Shown here: piece after piece, positions 1-8,122 of the stretch
Position numbering within the stretch: the first letter of the stretch is position 1
How the letters are laid out: each line of letters opens with the position of its first letter
From: Zantedeschia hybrid cultivar
Lineage: Eukaryota; Streptophyta; Magnoliopsida; Alismatales; Araceae
Direction: 5' to 3'
DNA length: 64,000 nucleotides
Assembly: GCA_030544215.1 (NCBI GenBank)
Contig: JARZZO010000011.1
Location: 42,251,001-42,315,000 of the forward strand
The notes under the pieces: model-generated
Seen by the model: only the letters and a program-made list of their open reading frames with translations
Told to the model about the DNA's origin: nothing
Databases searched by the model: none
Made by a program: the position numbers and the translations under genes

Positions 1-951
1 ATTCGCTCTCGGTACTTAGAGAGAGAATGCTCTAGGAAGGATGTGCGGAAGTCCCTGGCCAGGGCGGACGATAATATCGGGAAAGGAGTTTTCCGATATT
101 TATCAGTGGCATCCAATCCAAGTGAGTTGACCGGTTAGGTTTTGACAGCACGCCATACCCTGAGTTGACTCGAGAGCATTGTACGAATGAAGGATTATAT
201 CCACGTGGTAACTATCGGCGGAAAGGTTCCAAGAGTGGGTTACTTAATCCCGATACCTTCCGAGTTCACGCGGTGTTACTTGGCACCCAACGTGATAGGA
301 GGCCCGATCGAATTTGATGTGCGACATCAATTCGATTGATTAATTAATTAAAAAAGGGTTATTAATTGATTAATAAAGCCAGTGAGGAGTCACTGGGCTT
401 ATTGGGCTATTAACCGGACTAGTAATTGGGCCTAGAGGGTCACATGCAAATGATTCTCAAGACCATGGATAAATAAGTGGGTTTTATACAAATCGGTGGT
501 TTTTATGAAAAATCGCGCGATTAGTATAAAATATAATAACGGGCTGAGCAGGCCAAGCTGCTGCTAACCCTAGCCCCCTCTCCTTTGTTTCTCTCTCTCT
601 CTGGCGTCCCAAACAGATCCAGATCTGCTCCGCCGCTTCTCCGACTCCCGTTCGACGGGAAATCGTCCGCGCGTTGCGGCGATCGGCGGAGCTTTCATGG
701 GCTGCGAAGAACGAGAAACGTGAGGATATCCGTCGCGAGGAGGATCGCGTGGACTTCACTAGAGTCCGGGCGCTTACGCGGCTTGCGGTGTCGCACCGAC
801 GGAACCGAACGGTTGCGGATTCGAATCCGCACACGGTAAGAACTGATTATCCGATAATCTGATTTTTTCGATTTTCGAAACGGAAACGAATCTCCGTTTT
901 TATTTTTATTTCCGCTACGCGGGAGATCTCGAGAAACCCGAGAACCCAACA
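1..951 (+). mobile_element. 5' LTR of copia element A, 5' end cut by the window edge
   Basis: It aligns by eye with the 3' LTR of the same element, base 1 corresponding to about 26686. It ends ...CCCAACA just before a tRNA-iMet-like primer site. A TATA box (TATAAAAT) is at 525-532. The stretch from about 776 to 890 is missing from the 3' LTR copy, so the two LTRs have diverged by an indel of roughly 115 bp. The same LTR family occurs in reverse orientation at 53040-54594 and 60850-62403 (element D). Confidence 0.9.
525..532 (+). promoter_or_regulatory. TATA box in the 5' LTR of element A
   Basis: TATAAAAT. The same site is at 27210-27217 in the 3' LTR and, on the minus strand, at 53473-53480 and 61283-61290 in element D. 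It is the likely Pol II promoter of the family. Confidence 0.7.
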
Positions 952-972
952 GTGATATCAGAGATAGGTTCC
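952..972 (+). promoter_or_regulatory. Primer-binding site of element A (tRNA-iMet type, mutated)
   Basis: Directly after the LTR CA end. It reads GTGATATCAGAGATAGG where element B has GTGGTATCAGAGCCAGG, so there are point changes within the tRNA-complementary region. Confidence 0.8.
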
Positions 973-1963
973 ACTGTTTCTTGTCCCATTTCGGTCTCTG
1001 ATTTGATTTTTCCCATGATTTATTCCATGGTTAAAACTCGAATTCTTGTTGAATCTATGTTCACGAGATGAACACAAATAATCAGATTATTATTCTCCAA
1101 TTTTTGGATTTTATTTGGGGATTTATTTGCGCTCTCCGTCGGACGAAGAACGGTTCTTCATGACAAGTTCTAACGTCCTCCCAAGTGTTGGGAAGGATTG
1201 GAATGCACCTCGGATCCTTGGGGAAGGATCTCCGGTCATCCCAAGAATTATATCCGATGTCGAGGTGGCCGGTATGGAGGGGTGGTGCTTCTTCTTTATG
1301 GTTTAAAAACCAGTTTTTGAAGCATTTAGTGGGCTCGGCCATGGCATTTTTTTTGGTGCTCGGACAGGTAGTTTGAACATCATATATATTCCCTGTTCTT
1401 TGGTGGAGCTGGTGGCATCATTGCTGGCATTGGGGTGGCCGGAGGAAGCCCCTTTCTTCCTTTCTTCCCATAGGTTTGTGAAACCTGAAAACCAGAGTTT
1501 ATGGACGGATTTCGGGCAGCTTTGGGGATCATCCGGGGATCACGCCGGCGCCAAGGGCGTCGCCGGCTGGGGCCGGCCACCGGCGGCACAACCCCTCCCC
1601 CACCGCCGCCATACCCACGACCTGCAACCTGTAAGGGGTTAGGGTTTCGGGTATGCAGGGGTTGGGGATGGACGGTCCAGGGATGCTCCGGCTGTCCGGG
1701 TCCAACGCTGGACCGGGCCGGCCGGGGCGCCCTTGGCTCGAGCCACTTGCCTAGAGGGCTAAGCCCGCTAAGCCACTTAATCCCCTTTTGTTAAACCCAT
1801 TTATTCTAATTGAACCAAAACTTTATAAGCCTAATTAAAATAAAATTGAAGTTTAATTTAAATTCAAAAGGGTTCTGAAAATTAAATTAATATTCAATTT
1901 TCTTTTATTAGGAATTAATGATTATGAATTATTATAATTAACAAAGTGTTGTTAATTAATGTG

Positions 1964-2426
1964 AATTAATTATTAATTTAAGTGTTAAATTAATAATTAA
2001 TTTTAATTGGCTAATTTAAGAGTTAAATTAGTAACTATTAGTTAATTGAAATTAATTGTTAGTTTAAGTGTTAAATTGATGATTAATTTTAATTAACTAA
2101 TATAATGGTTTAATTAGATGTTATTAATTATTGATTTAAAAGTTAAATTAATAATCAATATTTATCTACTAATCTAAGAGTTAGATTAGTGGTTAATTAT
2201 TCATTAGTGTTAATTATTAGTTTAATAGTTAAATTAGTGATTAACATTTATTAATTAGCTTGTCTAATTGTTAGATTAATAGTTAATAATTAATTATAGT
2301 TGATTATTAATTTAAGTATTAAATTATTAATTAACTTTGTTAGACTAGTTTAAGAGTTAGATTAATTATTAATAGTCTAATTGTTCGATTATTAATGGGG
2401 GTTTAATCTAAGTGTTAGATTATTAG
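1964..2426 (+). repeat. AT-rich hairpin comb in the leader of element A
   Basis: About eleven consecutive inverted repeats with 3-nt loops. Checked examples: 1964-2002 (18 bp perfect, loop GTG), 2011-2031 (9 bp, GAG), 2054-2084 (14 pairs including G-U, GTG), 2127-2155 (13 pairs, AAG), 2168-2190 (10 bp, GAG), 2206-2248 (20 pairs including G-U, TAG), 2299-2335 (two 8-pair blocks around one mismatch, GTA), 2404-2422 (8 bp, GTG). The loop is usually closed as AA-NNG-TT. Stems differ between units yet stay complementary. Confidence 0.85.
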
Positions 2427-3268
2427 AAATGTTCTGATTTGCATGGAATAATCTGGAATTATTAATTTGGAGTGTGTGTACATGTGATGTGTATTTTGAT
2501 ACATTTAAATTAGATTTGATTGCATGTTAAATTGATTAAAAGTGTTTTCGAAATTCACATACCAATTTTGATTGGATCCCAATTTTTGAAAGCCAAAATA
2601 TATATTTTGAAAACTCTTTTATTTTGCCATGTGATGTGCTGAATCATGTGTGGGATGTTTAAAACGCACCGTAGTCATGGATATGCACTTATTTAATTAT
2701 TCATGTGATGAATGGATTGTGTGGATCGTGGATGATGGATATTTCTTAAATTGTTAATAAATAGAGATCTGCGTATCTCTCCCTCTTTCATTCTCCGATG
2801 TACTTCTACCTCCCTCTCTCTTGTACTCGCCATAAGACCCTCTTCTATTTACATGTAATTCTAGAATTATTGTAATCTGATCGAGGCAACCGAGGAAGGA
2901 GTGAGGACGATCCACAGATGCAACCCGGAAGGCGATGTGATGCAGATCCTTTGCCTGTGTGTTTGCTGATTATCTAATGTAAATGTTATATTAGAATTCT
3001 ATGTGCGTTTGACTGTTGGCTCCAGTCAAACCCACTGTGCTATCCATGACCACACTTGACATGTATGAGATGTATTATTTTATTTTGATTATGAATCAAA
3101 ACAGGTATAGTATTTATTAAATATATGCGATATATTTATACTATCACTTAGGAGAGACCAAGATAAAAGTTATCTAAATATCCTCGTCTAAACTCTAAGC
3201 CGTAACCCGAGTAGTTAAGAACTTACCGCGTGGTCCACCATCGTTATAGTCATAGGATTCGAATCACT

Positions 3269-3480
3269 TTAGGCAGGTTTGTTGTGCTATCCACAATGCC
3301 TGTTTAATTGGGAGGAGAAACTGTGGCTATGGCATTAGATGCCTATATGATCGGGGTAGAGGAACTATGTAGCTTTGTTGTGCTATCCACAAGGGCTATA
3401 TGCAAATCTATGCTCGTCGCGTAACGATGGTTAGCTTAGACCAGAATTAGTGATTTGTTATTCTATCTACAAGCCTATTA
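3269..3480 (+). promoter_or_regulatory. Stem-loop series with conserved loop, element A leader
   Basis: Three copies of a TTTGTTGTGCTATCCACAAGG-like core. The first (3269-3307) is closed by TTAGGCAGG/CCTGTTTAA, all nine positions pairing if G-U is allowed. The second (3366-3402) is closed by TATGTAGC/GCTATATG, eight pairs. The third (about 3446-3480) is decayed. A fourth copy present in element D is missing here through a deletion near 3557. Confidence 0.75.
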
Positions 3481-3676
3481 AATCTCTGGGGACCAAAGCT
3501 ATGATCAGATATTGCAAGGAGTTGGAAGTCCCATGAGTTAGGTGCTCTTTGATTGTGTTATACAGTCCGTCGAAAATTAGTGGGAGTTAAAACTTGAACG
3601 AAAGACCATGTCTTGTTTTAAAAGTTAATAATTGAACATCTGTTAAATAGATTTTATTCATCTCCTGTAGGGAATT

Positions 3677-4065
3677 ATGTTGTCGTATAATGCACTCCGT
3701 GGCATACTTGATACCCTTTTGACTTACCTGATCTACTCATATTGGCTCAGACACTTTAAGACTGTCGTCAGATCTGAGCAGATTGCCTACACCCTTGATG
3801 CTGATCATCCTGCTGAATCGGCATTAGACGCCTCTAAGATAGAGATGATCGCATACGATAAAAGATCGAAGGATAAAGGCAAAAGAGTAGTAAAGGGTGA
3901 CTGCTTCTACTTTAAGCAGTATAGTCATTGGAAGAGGAACTGCAAGGAGTTCCTTAACGATAAAGCTCGTGGAAAGGTGAAGCTATCAGAAGTTTCAGAT
4001 ATCTATATGATAGATATCAACTTGTCAGTTAGATATTCCACATCTTGGGTATTGGATGCCGGAAG
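3677..4065 (+). pseudogene. Element A gag 5' part, internally deleted, broken by element B
   Basis: The reading frame starts MLSYNALRGILD, matching the gag starts of elements B (MSSPNPLRCILD) and C (MSHHNPLRGILD). Most of the capsid is missing: EMIAYDKR is joined directly to SKDKGKRVVKGDC at about residue 59, where element C has roughly 170 more codons. The zinc knuckle reads CFYFKQYSHWKRNC and has lost its second cysteine. It ends at the protease motif WVLDAG, where B is inserted; the open frame running on to 4306 is LTR sequence of B. The same deletion joint is present in element D. Confidence 0.9.
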
Positions 4066-5653
4066 TGTTAGAATTGGGTGGCCTCAAAGCCAATCATTGT
4101 ACATTCTAGTTCAGATTATTAATAAAGGCAATCATTTCTTCATTCATAGTTCTCGCAAATTAACTATCGTAATGAAGGTCTATAGACAAATGTATGGGAT
4201 ATTGAATCATGATGAGATCATGATAGTGAGATCAATATCCTCAGTCAATTGTCTTAAACAGTTCTCGATCATAGGATATTTGAGATGGACATTAAATATC
4301 CGATAAGATCGACACAAGTTATGTCTGCTCATATGATGAAGGTGAATGATCTCACATTCACTCGTGTGGTGACACTAAGACAAACAAGTGGGTGCTCATT
4401 AGAGAATGAGTTCACTGAACAGACCCAAATAAGAATTCCTGGATGGTAATTATACCTATTAGTCAACCAGGGAATTCAATCGTTGCAGTAGCACAGTTGG
4501 TCCTTTGACCTGAGTCACCAATGATACTTTGTTTGTAGACCATTGTATCTTGATTCTCTGACTCGTTGACTTTAACCATTAAGTCCACCATAATCGGTCT
4601 TTCAGATACAGTGGAAAGCTTGCGAAGGTAATTGAGTGAACAACAAGGGATCACTCACTATTGGTATAAAACTGGAGAAAGAATGTCCCATGGATGTGTA
4701 CACAGAAGTCCCTGGCCAGGGTTAAATGAAAGAGATGTCTTTCTAGATATTAACTGTATACTGGAATCCATCTGGATAATGCGATAGAGGGTTTGACTAT
4801 AAAACCATACCCTTGCGTTATCGGGACATTGCATGAGTGAAGGATTATATCTGTGCGGTATCTGCAGACGGAAAGGTTCAATTGAAGGGAACAGTATCCC
4901 TTATATCTTCTGGGATCATGAGATAGTGTTTGGTGCTGTTCATGATCAGAAGGCCAAGTGATTTGATCATCAGATGATAATTCACTTGTTTATTAAATTA
5001 ATCATTTAACATATGATGTTTAAATGTTAATTAATAAATATTAAACTCTAGAATCAGTTCTAAGTTTAATGGGCCTGCAACCGGACTGATATATGGGCCT
5101 AGAGGGTCACACACATAAGAGTTCTCGTCAGACGGTGAGAGACGTTAAATTTCATGCTTATCTGGATTTTTATGAAAAGTCGCAGGATAAACATGAAGAT
5201 TTAATGGAGAATTATCCAAGGCCAAACTCTTAGATAATCATGAAGATTATTCCCTGTGCTTATCCTTATTTTCTATATAAGGAGGGCCAAGGGGAAGGGG
5301 TAAAAAGTTAGTTGGACGAATTTTACTCCCCAGATTCTCTCTCTCCTCTCTCTCTCTCCTTCTCTCTCTCTTGGAGTGGATCTGTCTCTCTCCGCGCATG
5401 GTGGATTTGAGATCTGGTCGGAGCACTCAAGTCGAGGAGGAAATCGCGTCTGCTGCGGGAACTCGTGTGGATACCTCTAGAGATCGTGCGCGTGTGCGAT
5501 TACCGAGTCGGCATCATCCACGGGAGATTCGAAACCCCGCAAAGGTGAAGAACTGTTCTTCCCGCATTAATTTTAATGTCCGTTTTACGACCCCAGCAAC
5601 CGATACAATGGAATCATTTTTATTTTCCGCTGCGTTCATGGCGATTCCTTACA
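4066..5653 (+). mobile_element. 5' LTR of copia element B
   Basis: Starts TGTTAG, ends ACA before the primer site. TATA box TATATAA at 5274-5280, followed by a pyrimidine-rich CTCT stretch (5335-5372). A short open frame beginning at the in-LTR ATG near 5371 also occurs in the 3' copy, but it looks like transcribed non-coding LTR sequence. Confidence 0.95.
5274..5280 (+). promoter_or_regulatory. TATA box, element B 5' LTR
   Basis: CTATATAAGG context; the same in the 3' LTR at 13275-13281. Confidence 0.75.
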
Positions 5654-5671
5654 GTGGTATCAGAGCCAGGT
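5654..5671 (+). promoter_or_regulatory. Primer-binding site of element B (tRNA-iMet)
   Basis: GTGGTATCAGAGCCAGG immediately after the LTR, the standard plant copia primer site complementary to the 3' end of initiator tRNA-Met. Confidence 0.9.
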
Positions 5672-6346
5672 TTGCTGGTTCGGTCGTAAAACGGCACCGT
5701 TTTGCGTGTTTTTCTCATTATGCGTGAAGAACCCGTATTGTACGTGTTCTTGTGTTTAATCCGATTAAAAATGACAGAATAGTGTTCATATGATGAACAC
5801 AAATAATTTGATTATTTTTCTGTAATTTTTCGGATTTTATTTGGGTTTTTCGGAGTTCTTCGTGGGACGACGAACGGGGTACTTTAGCGGCTTCGTACGC
5901 GATTCCCAAGTGTTGGGATGGCGGCCCGGATGTCTGGATCTATTGGTGATAGTCACCACTACGCATTCGACACATTTGCCGGCGCCGGAGTGCCCTTGGA
6001 GGTGCTAAAAATCAAGCCCAAACTCGGTTTTTTAAACCTGAAAAATCAGATTTTAAGGGGGAGTTTAGGGCTCGATTCAAGGGCCATTTGGCCACCGCCG
6101 GCTGCCCCACCGGTGCCGGGCTGACCGCCGGAGGTGGGGGCGTCGCCGGCGGTGCCTGGCGGCGTCGCCGGCGGTGCCTGGCGGCGCCGTCGCCAGCGCC
6201 TGGCGGCGCTACCATCGCCTCATCCGCCGCCGGCTTGCACAAAAATTAGGGTTGCAGGTTTTTGGGCAGGAGCTGGTCGAATGGAGGCTAAACGGGCCGA
6301 ACCGCCCGGTCCCGACCCGGTCGGACCGGGCGGGGGCCAGGCGGTG

Positions 6347-6469
6347 CCCTGGCCGAGCCAGGGTTCGACCCTGGCCGAGCCAGGGCTTGGGTCTGGCTGG
6401 GCCAGAACCCCTGGCCGAGCCAGGGCTCGACCCTGGCTGAGCCAGGGTTCGACCCTGGCCGAGCCAGGG
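6347..6469 (+). repeat. GC-rich hairpin array in element B leader
   Basis: Six short perfect hairpins. Five are CCCTGGC-NNN-GCCAGGG with 3-nt loops CGA or TGA, at 6347-6363, 6369-6385, 6409-6425, 6431-6447 and 6453-6469. One is TCTGGC-TGG-GCCAGA at 6392-6406. Adjacent units are often joined by TTCGA or CTCGA. Confidence 0.9.
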
Positions 6470-6584
6470 CCCTGGGTCCGGACCATTGGGACCTAATGGG
6501 CTGGGCCAATTTTTATTTTTATTAAAAAATGTTTTTAATTTCTGTTAAACCCCATTAAACCCATTATTAAGATCATTTAAGCCC

Positions 6585-6980
6585 GTTTTAAAATTGTTTT
6601 AAAACAGAAAAAATTATAGAAATAATTAATAATTGTTATTAATCATTTTTATGATTATTAACAGGTTATTAAATTGTTTAATAACTGTTATTCAATTAAA
6701 GGGCTTTGTTATTAATAGGGTGTTAGTTAATTATTTAAAATTGTTTTAGATAATTAATTTCCCTGTTAAATTAATTAGTTTAAAAATGTTTTAAACTAAT
6801 TTTACGCATAACTTGATTACATTTTTCTGTTCAAAGTGTTTGAATTAGTATTTAAATTAACTGAATGGTTTAGTTAGTTAATTTGTCAATAATGTTTTGA
6901 ATATTATTGATAATGCTGAAATAAATGTTATTTCGAAAACTAAATGGTATTATAATTTTATATTTATAAAATTTAATACC
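6585..6980 (+). repeat. AT-rich hairpin comb in element B leader
   Basis: Nearly continuous hairpins: 6585-6605 (9 bp, loop TTG), 6625-6643 (8 bp, TTG), 6664-6686 (10 pairs, TTG), 6725-6759 (16 pairs, TTG), 6773-6801 (13 bp perfect, ATG), 6829-6845 (7 pairs, GTG), 6855-6879 (11 pairs, TGG), 6886-6910 (11 pairs, TTG), 6917-6935 (8 pairs, ATG), and 6946-6980 (15 pairs with one bulge, 4-nt loop). Every triloop here ends in G. Confidence 0.9.
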
Positions 6981-7632
6981 AAACTGCAATTATGTGATGA
7001 TTGTGATGCATGTGATGTGTTTTATGGTGCGATGATCATGGACTTAGTATTTTCATTTGATGAATGATGTGGATGAATGCAATGCTTATTTCATTTGGGA
7101 TTTTAAATAGGACCTGCATGTCCTCCTCTCTCTTAATCCAAGTGTACTTTCTACCTTCCTATAAGATTGTACTCCCCTTGATAAGATCAAGGTTTCTAAT
7201 TGTTTAAATGTACATTTGTGGACCTGCGAGTCCTGAATTTCATATTTAAATGTATCGGATTAAGCTAAGAGGACGGGATCTTATGAAGACACCTCTGGAG
7301 GGAGGACTCGCATCAAATGGAACCAGTGTTGCTGTTTTCACATTAGGATCTTATTATGGATCATCGTTTGGCTCCGATGATTCCATAGTAGCTTTAGCAG
7401 TCCATGATCATCCCCATTTAATTTTTCTGCACATATGTGATATTTGTGGATTATGCTATCATATATATATTTCTATTAAGTATATTGATACTTCAAATTG
7501 AAATACTATTGATAGTACGATTTTTATAAATCAAAATCAAAACCCTCTTTTAAAATTTAAGTTGTAAAGGTGAGATATTCAGAATAATCCACGTAACCCA
7601 CCATCATTATAGATCTTAGGATAATTCTTATC

Positions 7633-7946
7633 TCAAATGGATTTGTTGTGCTACCACAAGGTCCATTTGATTTAGAAATTAAACTAGGTCTACGACATGT
7701 GATGTCATTAAGATGAATGGACAAATAATGTAGTTTTGTTGTGCTACCACAAGGATTGCACTATGAATTCATGTCATCTAAGTAATGATGGATAAACTTA
7801 ACTGAATCAAATTGATTTGTTGTGCTACCACAAGGTCATTCTGATTCAGGGGTTAAATCGATCGGATATTGCAAAACGTTGCAACTGTCAAGAGTTGACT
7901 GCCTAAGGGACTTGATGTGATTTGTTGTGCTACCACAAGGTCACAT
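7633..7946 (+). promoter_or_regulatory. Four conserved-loop stem-loops upstream of element B gag
   Basis: Each holds TTTGTTGTGCTACCACAAGG or a near copy, itself able to fold as TTGTG-CTAC-CACAA. Closing stems differ: TCAAATGG/CCATTTGA (7633-7670), TGTAGT/ACTATG (7729-7765, with G-U), CTGAATCA/TGATTCAG (7802-7849) and ATGTGA/TCACAT (7915-7946). Constant loop with different complementary stems is the pattern expected of a selected RNA fold. Confidence 0.85.
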
Positions 7947-7971
7947 GCATGTTGCCCGAAGGATTCTGATC

Positions 7972-8043
7972 CCCACTAGGAGATCACCGGAATCTCCCGT
8001 TCTGTATCTTAGAGGGTCATACAGATCGCCGAAAAATAGTGGG
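7972..8043 (+). promoter_or_regulatory. Three-way-junction-like fold 80 nt before element B gag
   Basis: Outer stem CCCACTA (7972-7978) with TAGTGGG (8037-8043). Inside are GGAGAT/ATCTCC (7979-7984 with 7992-7997) and TCTGTAT/ATACAGA (8001-8007 with 8019-8025). Elements C (19689-19760) and D (58105-58176, minus strand) have the same arrangement with partly different helix sequences. A CGG in the first loop could pair with a CCG in the strand before the closing helix, a possible pseudoknot. Confidence 0.75.
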
Positions 8044-8122
8044 AGCATAAATCTAGATTAAAAGTCCTAAATCTGATTTTAAGAACTATCTGCTCATTTT
8101 ATATATTTCCATGTAGGTCGCT

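Larger units (their letters stand above)
973..3676 (+). other. Long untranslated leader of element A
   Basis: About 2.7 kb between primer site and gag with no credible gene. In order: a unique part (973-1540), a GC-rich part (about 1540-1760) with a GGTCCA-ACGC-TGGACC hairpin, an AT-rich hairpin comb (1964-2426), a unique part with a pyrimidine-rich stretch (about 2780-2830), stem-loops with the TTGTG-CTATC-CACAA core (3269-3480), and a truncated junction fold (about 3560-3585). Elements B, C and D have the same order of modules. Confidence 0.8.
5672..8122 (+). other. Long structured leader of element B
   Basis: About 2.45 kb without a credible gene. It contains ~22-bp GC-rich repeats (GTCGCCGGCGGTGCCTGGCG type, about 6140-6210), GC hairpins (6347-6469), the AT hairpin comb (6585-6980), a unique part (7000-7620), four conserved stem-loops (7633-7946) and a junction fold (7972-8043). 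Short open frames such as 6134-6496 only reflect GC content. Confidence 0.85.

Noticed and set aside
1560..1760. CpG-rich stretch that might be a host promoter
   Set aside because: It lies in the same leader position as GC-rich parts of B, C and D, so it belongs to the element.
3120..3480. Possible CRISPR-like repeat-spacer pattern of TTTGTTGTGCTATCCACAAGG
   Set aside because: Three diverged copies with irregular spacing in a plant retrotransposon leader; the arms pair, which fits RNA hairpins and not a CRISPR array.
5371..5727. 118-codon frame at the end of the B 5' LTR (also at 13372)
   Set aside because: It runs through the LTR end and primer site; the copy in the 3' LTR stops elsewhere. 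Probably untranslated transcript.
6134..6509. Overlapping open frames in the GC-rich leader of element B
   Set aside because: The frames lie on both strands over a hairpin array; palindromes open several frames at once. No protein-like features.
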